From: Planctomycetota bacterium
GTDB lineage: Bacteria > Planctomycetota > UBA1135
Reading direction: 5' to 3'
Length of the DNA stretch: 5,610 nt
Assembly (NCBI GenBank): GCA_014382465.1
Contig: JACNJP010000462.1
Coordinates: forward strand, 1 to 5,610
In this document: one piece after another, positions 1 through 5,593 of the stretch
Numbering within the stretch: position 1 is the first letter of the stretch
Layout: each line of letters begins with the position of its first letter
Notes under the pieces: generated by a model
What the model saw: the letters and a program-made list of their open reading frames with translations, nothing else
The model's database searches: none
What the model was told of the DNA's origin: nothing
Translations under genes and position numbers: made by a program

Positions 1-3
1 TAA

Positions 4-351
4 TTGCCCGGGCGGCGCCGGCTGGCCGCCCTGGTGCCGCTGCCCGCCGGCGCCACGGCCGCGGTGGCGACGGCGGTCCACGCCACCCACCCCGACGCCG
101 ACGAGGCCCCGGCCGAGGTCCGCCAGCACGTCCGCTACGGCGCCAGCCCGAGGGCCGGCATCGCCACCCTGGCCGGCGCCCGCGCCCTGGCGCTGCTGCG
201 CGGCCGCGCCCACGTCTCCCCCGAGGACCTGCGCGACGCCCTGCTGCCGGCGCTGCGCCACCGCGTGCTGCTGCGCTACGAAGCGGTCGCCGCCGGCGTC
301 AGCGTCGACGACCTGGTGCGGGCGGTGCTCGCGTCTCATCCGGTTCGCTGA
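4..351 (+). CDS. MoxR-family AAA+ ATPase, C-terminal fragment (5' end missing)
   Basis: Only the C-terminal lid of a MoxR-type AAA+ ATPase is present: about 110 residues, against a usual length of about 320. Seen: the sensor-2 block VRYGASPRAG (Arg about residue 50 of the fragment), then ALLRGRAHVSPEDL and ALRHRVLLRYEA, a typical order for the MoxR lid domain. The Walker A, Walker B and sensor-1 parts would lie left of the window. MoxR ATPases act as chaperone-like remodellers, often beside DUF58 and von Willebrand-A proteins; no such partner is visible here and the next gene is metabolic. The first three bases are an in-frame TAA, and TTG at 4 is only the first possible start after it, not a credible true start. 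Either the contig edge is wrong or the gene is broken. The frame ends in TGA, 5 nt before the next ATG. The family call is secure; intactness is unknown. Confidence 0.85.
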   Translation: MPGRRRLAALVPLPAGATAAVATAVHATHPDADEAPAEVRQHVRYGASPRAGIATLAGARALALLRGRAHVSPEDLRDALLPALRHRVLLRYEAVAAGVSVDDLVRAVLASHPVR

Positions 352-356
352 TCGAC

Positions 357-1259
357 ATGGACTGCCTCGCCGCCCTGTGCCAGATGCGCCCCGCGCTCGG
401 GGACCTCGACCGCAACCTGGAGGCGCACTTCGAGTGGCTCGACCGGGCCGCCGGCGCCGGCGCCGGACTGGTGCTGTTCCCGGAGCTGTCGCTGACCGGC
501 TACTTCCTGCGCGACCTGACCCAGGAGATCGCCGTCGGCCTCGACGACCCGCGGGTGCGCCGGCTGGTGGCGCGCTCGAAGGAGCGCAGCATCGTCTTCG
601 GCCTGGTCGAGGAGAGCCGCGACCACCGCTACTACAACAGCGCCGTGTTCGCCGAGGACGGCGAGATCAAGCACGTCCACCGCAAGGTTCACCTGCCCGA
701 CTACGGCATCTTCGAGGAGGGCCGCTACTTCGCCAGCGGCGACCGCTTCGAGGTCGTCGACAGCAAGCTCGGCCGCTTCGGCATCCTGGTTTGCGAGGAC
801 GCCTGGCACCTGTCCGCCGGCTGGCTGCACTTCCTCGACGGCGCCGACGCCCTGCTGGTGCCCTGCGCCTCCCCCGCCCGCGGCGTCGACACCGACGGTC
901 CCGAGCTGTCCTCCGAGACCGCCTGGCGCACGCTGACCGCGGCCCTGGCGCTGTTCTTCCAGAGCTGGGTGCTGCACTGCAACCGGGTCGGCTTCGAGGA
1001 CGGCGCGATGTACTGGGGCGCGTCCTCGGTGGTCACGCCCTTCGGCCAGCGCGCCGCCGAGGCCGCTGGCGAGCACGAGGAGCTGCTGCTGCACCGCCTG
1101 AGCAGCGACCCGACCCGCCGCGCCCGCATGTTCACGCCGCTGCGGCGCGACGCCCGCCCGGACCTGGTGCGCCGCCACCTGGCGCGGCTGCTCGAGGACC
1201 CGGACGCGCTCAAGGCCGCCGGCGACGAGGCGCCCGCCTCCCGCCCCGCGCAGGACTGA
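357..1259 (+). CDS. Carbon-nitrogen hydrolase (nitrilase superfamily), probable glutaminase subunit of a split NAD+ synthetase
   Basis: A 300-aa cytosolic nitrilase-fold protein. The triad is intact: Glu43 in FPELSLTGY, Lys110 in HRKVHLP and Cys146 in LVCEDAW, with the additional conserved acidic stretch GIFEEGRYF at 118-125. The order and spacing match the glutaminase domain of glutamine-dependent NAD+ synthetases, where this domain releases ammonia from glutamine and passes it to the synthetase. The gene is followed 1 nt later by nadE, and the two lengths together (583 aa) resemble one full two-domain NadE chain, so I infer that it feeds ammonia to that enzyme. The start is ATG at 357, 5 nt after the MoxR stop; no clear Shine-Dalgarno sequence precedes it, suggesting coupling to the upstream gene. 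The C-terminal tail (about 275-300) is Ala/Pro-rich and probably flexible. Alternative: another amidase of the superfamily acting on an unrelated substrate. The fold is secure; the partner assignment is inferred from context. Confidence 0.9.
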   Translation: MDCLAALCQMRPALGDLDRNLEAHFEWLDRAAGAGAGLVLFPELSLTGYFLRDLTQEIAVGLDDPRVRRLVARSKERSIVFGLVEESRDHRYYNSAVFAEDGEIKHVHRKVHLPDYGIFEEGRYFASGDRFEVVDSKLGRFGILVCEDAWHLSAGWLHFLDGADALLVPCASPARGVDTDGPELSSETAWRTLTAALALFFQSWVLHCNRVGFEDGAMYWGASSVVTPFGQRAAEAAGEHEELLLHRLSSDPTRRARMFTPLRRDARPDLVRRHLARLLEDPDALKAAGDEAPASRPAQD

Positions 1260-1260
1260 G

Positions 1261-2112
1261 GTGGCCGCTCCCCCGCCGCCCGGCTGCAACGTCGAACTGG
1301 CGGCGCGGGTCCTGACCGCCTTCCTGCGCCAGGAGACCGCCAAGTTCGGGATCGAGAGGGCGGTCCTCGGGCTCAGCGGCGGCGTCGACTCAGCGCTGGT
1401 GCTGGAGCTGGCGGTCCGCGCCCTGGGACCGGAGAAGGTCCTGGCAGTAGCCATGCCCTATCGCAGCAGCAGCCCCCTGAGCCTGGAGCTGGCGCAGGCC
1501 TCCGCCGAGCACGCCGGCGTCCGGCTCGAGGTGGTGGAGGTCACGGCGATGGCCGACGCCTTCATCGCCGCGGCGCCCGGCCTCGCCGGCGATGACTCCG
1601 CCGCCGGCCGCCTGCGCAAGGGGAACCTGATGGCGCGCTGCCGGATGATCGTGCTCTACGACCGGTCGGCCGCTGAGGGCGGCCTGGTCTTCGGCACCAG
1701 CAACAAGACCGAGCTGCTGCTCGGCTACGGCACGATCCACGGCGACATGGCCTCGGCGATCAACCCGATCGGCGACCTCTACAAGAGCCAGGTGGTGGCG
1801 CTGTCGCGGCACCTCGGGGTGCCCCAGGCGATCATCGACCGGCCGCCGAGCGCCGACCTGTGGGAGGGCCAGACCGACGAGCAGGAGCTTGGCTTCTCGT
1901 ACGACGAGGTCGACGCCCTGCTGCACCTCCAGGTCGACCGCCGCTACCCGCGGGAAGCGCTGCTCGAGGCCGGCTTCCCGGCGGCCTTCGTCGACCGCGT
2001 GGCGCGGATGGTGCGCGCCAGCCAGTACAAGCGGCGGCCGCCGGTGATCGCCAAGCTGGCCAACCGCACCGTCAACCTGGACTACCGCTACGCCCGCGAC
2101 TGGGGCGTCTGA
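1261..2112 (+). CDS. nadE: NAD+ synthetase
   Basis: A 283-aa protein that ATP-dependently amidates deamido-NAD (nicotinate adenine dinucleotide) to NAD+, the last step of NAD biosynthesis, in the cytosol. Seen: the N-type ATP-pyrophosphatase P-loop SGGVDS at 39-44; RKGNLMARCRM at 119-129; GTSNKTELLLGYGT at 145-158; PPSADLWEGQTDEQELG at 195-211; and a C-terminal QYKRRPPVIAKL at 255-266. Length fits the single-domain synthetase (about 250-285 aa), which lacks a fused glutaminase. The start is GTG at 1261, 1 nt after the previous stop, with a weak AGGA at 1252-1255; the first eight residues are Pro/Ala-rich, then the conserved helix begins. The glutaminase-like neighbour suggests glutamine-derived ammonia is used, although single-domain NadE enzymes can use free ammonia. 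The frame is open upstream of 1261 to at least 1201, but codon third positions favour the neighbour's frame up to its stop, so I read two separate genes. Confidence 0.96.
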   Translation: MAAPPPPGCNVELAARVLTAFLRQETAKFGIERAVLGLSGGVDSALVLELAVRALGPEKVLAVAMPYRSSSPLSLELAQASAEHAGVRLEVVEVTAMADAFIAAAPGLAGDDSAAGRLRKGNLMARCRMIVLYDRSAAEGGLVFGTSNKTELLLGYGTIHGDMASAINPIGDLYKSQVVALSRHLGVPQAIIDRPPSADLWEGQTDEQELGFSYDEVDALLHLQVDRRYPREALLEAGFPAAFVDRVARMVRASQYKRRPPVIAKLANRTVNLDYRYARDWGV

Positions 2113-2127
2113 GAGCCCGGCGGGCTC
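2113..2127. terminator. Possible bidirectional hairpin between convergent genes
   Basis: A perfect 6-bp stem GAGCCC/GGGCTC with a 3-nt loop starts at the first base after the nadE stop. Its right arm overlaps the stop codon of the converging minus-strand gene (2126-2128). A hairpin works in both directions, so it could end or stabilise both transcripts. There is no T tract on either side, so it is not a canonical intrinsic terminator, and a 6-bp palindrome in DNA this GC-rich may be chance. Confidence 0.35.
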
Positions 2128-2542
2128 AGAGCTCGGCGCCCTCCTGGGAGAGCCGCTCGCAGATCGCGTCCAGGTCGGCGTTCGCGACCTCCTCGCGGGT
2201 CATCGGGCCGAGCTCGCGGAAGCGCATATACTCGCCGAAGGAGCTGGCGGCGGCGGCCGCGGGGCCGAGCACCGGGGCGTCGTCCCTCAGGGCCTGGGCC
2301 CAGTCCTCTTCGCGGAGCAGGGCGAGGCGGGCGCGGCGGCAGATCTGGATCGTGCCTTCGAGGCTCTTCAGCGTCCGACGCTGCTTGAGGGGGTCTGTGC
2401 CGGGCCGGCCGGCGTGGGCCAGCAGGCGGCGCTGGGCGACCTCAAGGACCGACAACAGCGACTCGACGCGGTCGAGTAGCTGCTGCCGGTAGCCTGAATC
2501 GCCCATCTTGCCGACGGGGTTCCGAGGGAGAGGATCGTGCAT
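2126..2542 (-). CDS. Hypothetical small helical protein
   Basis: A 138-aa soluble protein of a family I do not recognise. There is no signal peptide or membrane segment. Residues about 18-43 (RQQLLDRVESLLSVLEVAQR and onward) and 51-78 look like two amphipathic helices rich in Leu, Arg and Glu, possibly a helical hairpin or short coiled coil. An Ala-rich linker follows (about 90-100), then a distinctive tail with FGEYMRFRELGPMTREEV, Asp-rich ADLDAICERL and a Glu/Leu end. Codon third positions are almost all G or C, supporting real coding. The start is uncertain: ATG at 2542 has pyrimidine-rich sequence in front (no Shine-Dalgarno), and ATG at 2506 (residue 13, MGDSGYRQ) is a reasonable alternative just before the first helix. 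It lies 90 bp downstream of the HEAT-repeat gene on the same strand and converges with nadE. The 90-bp gap shows no promoter or terminator I would defend. Function unknown. Confidence 0.7.
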   Translation of the reverse strand: MHDPLPRNPVGKMGDSGYRQQLLDRVESLLSVLEVAQRRLLAHAGRPGTDPLKQRRTLKSLEGTIQICRRARLALLREEDWAQALRDDAPVLGPAAAAASSFGEYMRFRELGPMTREEVANADLDAICERLSQEGAEL

Positions 2543-2632
2543 CGCCAGGGAGGAAAAGGGGGACGGGGATGGTCCACCCGAAGACTACCCCACCAGGGTC
2601 GCCTCCACCGGGATTTCGAAGCTCTGGCGGGC

Positions 2633-4369
2633 TCAGTAGGAGGCCAGGCAGCGCATCAGGCGGAACTCCTGGCGGAAATTCCAGCCCTCCAGGGCCGAGG
2701 CCAGGCGGTCACCGCGGTAGGGATCGCCGAGGTAGCCGACCGCTAGCAGCAGGTGGGCGTTGCGCTCGGCCAGCGCCGGGCTGCTCAGGTCCAGCTCCAG
2801 GGCGTCCAGGATCCGCCGCATCGACTGGCCGAAGCGGGCCAGGCCCTGGGCGCGGGCCGCCGCCAGCCGGACGCTGGGCGCCTCGGTCGGATCGAGCAGC
2901 AGCTCGACGCAGCGGGCTGCGCTCTCCGGATGCCCGACCAGCGCCAGGCCGGTGGCCAGGCCGCGCCGCGTGTCCTCCTGGGTCAAGGAGGAGGCGGCCG
3001 CCTCCTGCAGGACCGCCGCCGCCTTGGAGCCGCCGAGGTAGCCGGCGGCCGTGCACAGGTAGCCGGCGAAGTCGGGGTCGATGCCCTTGCGCCGGATCAA
3101 GGTGCCGAGGTCCTCGACCAGGGCGGCGTCGCCGTAGAGGGCCAGTCCCATCGCCAGAGCGCCGCGCATCCGCTCCTCGTCCCGCCGCGGGTCGGAGACG
3201 CTCCGGGAGCCGCCCTTCGCGTCCCACGGGTCCAGGTCGGGCCCGGAGATCAGCTCGGCGAAGATGCCGTCCATCAGCGAAGAGGCCCCGGCCATCCCCG
3301 CCGCGAGACCCCAGGCCGAATGGAGCTGGCGGTTGACGCGGACCGCGTCGGTGTGCCCTTCGAGCACCCGCGCCGCGGCCGGGCCGCCGATGCGGCCGAC
3401 GGCCAGGAAGCAGAACACCCGCGCTTGCAGGTCGCCGCCCTGGTCCAGCCGCTCTGCGAGGCCGCCGAGGGCGCCGGGGTCGCGCAGCCGGCCGAGCGCC
3501 TGGGCCGCCGAGCGCTGGACCGCGAGGTCCGGGTGACTGAGCCGGTTCACCAGGAAGGAGGTGGCCGAAGCGTCGCCGATGGCGCCCAGGGCCCACAGGG
3601 TCAGGGTGCGCACGCGGCGGGAGGCGGAGGCGGCGGTCCGCTCCAGCTCCTCGGTCCGCGTCATCAGGGTCGCCACCAGGTCGGAGGAGCCGAGCAGGCC
3701 GCAGGCCCAGATCGTGGCCTGGAGCAGCTTCTCCTCCTCACCGGCCAGGCGGTCGGCGCGGAGGTCCCGCTCGAGCGCGGCCGCCAGGAAGGGGACGGCT
3801 TCCGCCCGGCGGCTCAGACCCAGGCCCAGCGCCGCGAAGGAGCGGTCCCCCAGGGTCAGGCCAGGGTTGGTGAAGCGCTCGCCGAGCTCGACCAGCGCCT
3901 GGTCGTTGCGCAGGAGGCCGAGGCCCAGGAGGGCGGCCTGGCGGACCTGGGCGATCGGGTCGTCGGCGGCCGCGATCAGGGCGTCGGCGCTCGAAGGCAG
4001 GCCGCATCGCCCCAAGGAGAGGGCGGCCGCCTCGCGCAGTTCGGGCAGCGGCGATTCCAGCGCCCGCAGGAGCAGGGGAGCCGCGGCTTCGCTGACCACG
4101 CCGCGGCGCAGGGCGTCGTTGCGCGGCGCATAGCGGCCGTCGGCCTGGAGGGCGCTGGGAGCCGCTTCGACCGGGCCCCGGAACAGCCCGGCCTGTTCGT
4201 GCTCGAACCAGAATTCCCAGCGCTCCCAGCCGTCCAGCAGGACGGACTCGCGGGCGCGGGCCTGCTCGATGAGCACCTCGTCGTAGGGGCCGCGGTAGGC
4301 GCCCTGGACCAGAGGCACTTCCTGGGGAAGGGGGCAGAGGAGGAGGACGGGAGCGAGGATCAGAGCCAT
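2633..4369 (-). CDS. HEAT-repeat protein, possibly exported
   Basis: A 578-aa alpha-solenoid built of HEAT/PBS-lyase-like helical repeats, expected to act as a protein-binding scaffold rather than an enzyme. About 13 repeat cores can be read, each of the type V/L-R-x-A-A-x-x-x-L-G-x-L/I-G-D. Examples are LREAAALSLGRCG (about 111), VRQAALLGLGLL (about 142), VRTLTLWALGAIGD (about 253), VQRSAAQALGRL (about 284), MRGALAMGLALYGD (about 401) and VRLAAARAQGLARFG (about 500). The N-terminus has a hydrophobic stretch, ALILAPVLLLCPLP, that could be a signal peptide, but it lacks the usual Lys/Arg before it; its Cys does not sit in a good lipobox. Near residue 48 is an aromatic block WERWEFWF. A charged, probably disordered loop (about 376-400) interrupts the repeats. 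I chose ATG at 4369 because GGTGGA lies 4 nt upstream; GTG at 4378 would add three residues but lacks a ribosome site. The gene lies 98 bp downstream of the lipoprotein gene. The partner is unknown. Confidence 0.88.
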   Translation of the reverse strand: MALILAPVLLLCPLPQEVPLVQGAYRGPYDEVLIEQARARESVLLDGWERWEFWFEHEQAGLFRGPVEAAPSALQADGRYAPRNDALRRGVVSEAAAPLLLRALESPLPELREAAALSLGRCGLPSSADALIAAADDPIAQVRQAALLGLGLLRNDQALVELGERFTNPGLTLGDRSFAALGLGLSRRAEAVPFLAAALERDLRADRLAGEEEKLLQATIWACGLLGSSDLVATLMTRTEELERTAASASRRVRTLTLWALGAIGDASATSFLVNRLSHPDLAVQRSAAQALGRLRDPGALGGLAERLDQGGDLQARVFCFLAVGRIGGPAAARVLEGHTDAVRVNRQLHSAWGLAAGMAGASSLMDGIFAELISGPDLDPWDAKGGSRSVSDPRRDEERMRGALAMGLALYGDAALVEDLGTLIRRKGIDPDFAGYLCTAAGYLGGSKAAAVLQEAAASSLTQEDTRRGLATGLALVGHPESAARCVELLLDPTEAPSVRLAAARAQGLARFGQSMRRILDALELDLSSPALAERNAHLLLAVGYLGDPYRGDRLASALEGWNFRQEFRLMRCLASY

Positions 4370-4373
4370 GACA

Positions 4374-4379
4374 TCCACC
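4374..4379 (-). promoter_or_regulatory. Probable ribosome binding site of the HEAT-repeat gene
   Basis: GGTGGA on the coding strand, 4 nt before ATG at 4369, is a partial match to AGGAGG. It decides the start in favour of this ATG over the GTG at 4378, which it overlaps. It also abuts the outer arm of the hairpin at 4378-4402. Confidence 0.4.
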
Positions 4380-4402
4380 GGAGGCGGACGAATTCCGCCC
4401 GG
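4378..4402. promoter_or_regulatory. Stem-loop in the leader of the HEAT-repeat gene
   Basis: On the plus strand GGCGGA (4383-4388) pairs perfectly with TCCGCC (4394-4399) around a 5-nt loop. The stem extends by three outer pairs, CCG (4378-4380) with CGG (4400-4402), across a 2-nt bulge at 4381-4382. It ends about 9 nt upstream of the HEAT start codon and its outer arm touches the ribosome site, so it could limit translation or form an operator-like dyad. No T tract follows. Chance is possible in such GC-rich DNA. Confidence 0.3.
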
Positions 4403-4446
4403 CCTCCATCCGCTTCATCGGCCACACGCTCGCCCGGTCTGAACCC

Positions 4447-4464
4447 GCCCCCGGGAAATGGGGC
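4447..4464. terminator. Weak hairpin after the lipoprotein gene
   Basis: GCCCC (4447-4451) pairs with GGGGC (4460-4464) around an 8-nt loop, immediately 3' of the lipoprotein stop codon (4468-4470, minus strand). It could attenuate read-through into the HEAT gene. The stem is only 5 bp and there is no T tract, so the call is weak. Confidence 0.2.
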
Positions 4465-4467
4465 TCC

Positions 4468-5508
4468 TCAGTCCTGGGTGCTGATCCAGGTCGCCCGCAG
4501 CTCCTTCATGGGAGCCGTCCCGGCGACGTAGACCTTGTGCCCGCCGACCGGGCCCTCGACCACCCGGACCCCGCCGAGATCGGCGATCTGCATCAGGATC
4601 CGGTCGAGCAGGACGCCGGAGCCGGTCCCGTTCTCCCCCTGCTGGGCGACCAGGATCACCTGGAGGCCGTCGCTCAGGACCTCGACGTGGAGGTTCGGGA
4701 TCTCGGTGCCGAAGACCTGCTCGGTCAGCAGCATCTTCTCCTCCAGGGAGAAGTAGCCGGCCGGCGCGTAGTGGACCTGGAGGGGCAGGAAGCCCAGGGT
4801 CGGCAGGTCGACGGGGCCGCGGAAGGGCTGCTCGGGGGCCGCCGGCACCGACCAGGTGACCTGGCTGAGGACCGGGGAGAGATCCAGCGAGACGGTCTCG
4901 ACCGAGGACATCAGGCTGCCCGACTCGTCGTACACGGTCCAGCCGAGCAGGAGGTCGAGCTGCTCGTCGACCACCAGCTCGATGCTGCCGTAACCGTAGC
5001 GGCTGGTGGCGCGGTAAGTGAGGCAGCTCCGGCCGGCGACGGTGGTGGTGTTCGGCAGGGTCTCCCAGAGGTAGTTCCGGCGCATCCGCTCCTCCTCGCC
5101 GCGATGGAGCTCGCGGAAGCGGACCAGGAAGCGCTGCCGGCGCTCATAGGTGGCCAGCCAATCGAGGTCCGGCGGCAGCATCGCCGCGGCGCCGGCCGGC
5201 TGGTAGCCGATCAGATCGAGGCGGAAGCTGCCGAGGCCGTCGGCGGCCAGGCTCTCCAAGAAGGTGTCGACGCCGCCGGAGGGGGTCCGGACCTTGTAGT
5301 GGCGGTCGACCCGCAGCAGCATTTGCTCGGGCGAGAGGAAGGCCGGCAGGTGCAGCTCGCCGGCCAGGGCGCCCGAGGCGGATCCGCTGGAACCCAGGGT
5401 CATGGCGTCGGCGGCGGAGCCCCGCTCGGGGGTGGCCGAGCCGGAACCGAAGCAGGCGCCGAGGCCGAGGGCGAGGGCCGGCACCGGCAGGGCGCGCAGC
5501 GGGGTCAC
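4468..5508 (-). CDS. RseB/MucB-like outer-envelope lipoprotein
   Basis: A 346-aa predicted lipoprotein. The N-terminus has one Arg, a hydrophobic run ALALGLGA and Cys19 in lipobox LGAC, followed by a Gly/Ser/Ala-rich flexible linker to about residue 55. Residues about 60-215 resemble the lipoprotein-carrier-like fold of RseB/MucB: an early RVDRHYKV strand, a long charged helix (about 121-145), then VAGRSCLTYRATSRYGYGSI, LVVDEQLDLLLGW and YDESGSLMSSVE, which match the 'GR-C...YGY-LWVD...TGLLLK...G-' pattern of that family. The C-terminal part has a LSDGLQVILVAQQ strand (278-290) and ends GGHKVYVAGTAPMKELRAT, like the SDGLA..SVFV and VTVVGEVP elements of RseB C-domains. RseB binds the anti-sigma factor RseA in the periplasm and senses lipids or lipoproteins. 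The start is GTG at 5508, with GGAGGG 6 nt upstream and a GTGA overlap with the preceding gene. Homology rests on motif memory; another sorting-type lipoprotein is possible. Confidence 0.72.
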   Translation of the reverse strand: MTPLRALPVPALALGLGACFGSGSATPERGSAADAMTLGSSGSASGALAGELHLPAFLSPEQMLLRVDRHYKVRTPSGGVDTFLESLAADGLGSFRLDLIGYQPAGAAAMLPPDLDWLATYERRQRFLVRFRELHRGEEERMRRNYLWETLPNTTTVAGRSCLTYRATSRYGYGSIELVVDEQLDLLLGWTVYDESGSLMSSVETVSLDLSPVLSQVTWSVPAAPEQPFRGPVDLPTLGFLPLQVHYAPAGYFSLEEKMLLTEQVFGTEIPNLHVEVLSDGLQVILVAQQGENGTGSGVLLDRILMQIADLGGVRVVEGPVGGHKVYVAGTAPMKELRATWISTQD

Positions 5509-5591
5509 AGCCGGCCCTCCACCGCGGGGCCCACGGATTCGGCCAGCAACCGGGCGGCCGGGGGGAGCTGGGCCCCCCGGACCGGGAGCGG
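5505..5591 (-). CDS. 3' end of an upstream gene (partial; possible anti-sigma factor by context)
   Basis: A minus-strand frame is open from the right edge to a TGA at 5507-5505 that overlaps the lipoprotein's GTG start (GTGA), a classic coupled-operon junction. The last 28 codons before the poly-G tail can be read. All but one of the third positions are G or C, while most A/T bases fall at second positions, which is the composition expected of a real coding frame here. The peptide ends ARLLAESVGPAVEGRL. No domain is recognisable from so little. In known rpoE-rseA-rseB operons the gene before rseB is the anti-sigma factor, so that is a context guess only. The reading right of about 5591 is the low-complexity G run and is not trustworthy. 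Confidence 0.5.
   Translation of the reverse strand, partial: PLPVRGAQLPPAARLLAESVGPAVEGRL
5515..5520 (-). promoter_or_regulatory. Strong ribosome binding site fixing the GTG start of the RseB-like gene
   Basis: GGAGGG on the coding strand lies 6 nt before GTG at 5508, the best Shine-Dalgarno sequence in the window. The lipobox falls 18 residues after this GTG, so motif and signal peptide agree on the start. Confidence 0.65.
5558..5580. repeat. Perfect 8-bp GC-only inverted repeat
   Basis: CCGGGGGG (5558-5565) is the exact reverse complement of CCCCCCGG (5573-5580), with a 7-nt spacer. It lies inside the partial upstream gene. All eight pairs are G-C, so it would form a very stable hairpin and could stall polymerase during sequencing, which fits the abrupt poly-G end 14 bases later. 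Confidence 0.55.
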
Positions 5592-5593
5592 GA

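Noticed and set aside
1201..1261. A frameshift or programmed slip fusing hydrolase and nadE into one chain
   Set aside because: Both frames are open over this 60-nt stretch, so fusion by one indel is conceivable. But third-position GC supports the hydrolase frame to its stop and no slippery heptamer with a downstream structure was seen. Kept only as a check for reads.
336..1454. A 372-codon open frame on the minus strand opposite the hydrolase and nadE
   Set aside because: The product is compositionally biased and without motifs; the plus strand carries two well-recognised enzymes over the same bases.
1860..2632. Plus-strand frames running past the nadE stop over the small hypothetical gene
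   Set aside because: They are Arg/Ser/Pro-rich and lack motifs. Codon composition favours the minus-strand 138-aa gene in this stretch.
2543..2632. Promoter or terminator in the 90-bp gap before the small gene
   Set aside because: No -35/-10 pair, no hairpin with more than a few consecutive pairs and no T tract beyond four bases was found.
2118..2638. An 11-base string (GGCGGGCTCAG) shared at the ends of both the small gene and the HEAT gene
   Set aside because: Each copy includes a TGA stop on the minus strand, but the match is short, very GC-rich and absent at the lipoprotein stop; chance is the simpler explanation.
2753..4531. A 592-codon open frame on the plus strand opposite the HEAT gene
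   Set aside because: Long antisense frames are expected opposite GC-rich genes. The translation is low-complexity Gly/Ala/Gln/Arg with no motif, while the minus strand gives clear HEAT repeats.
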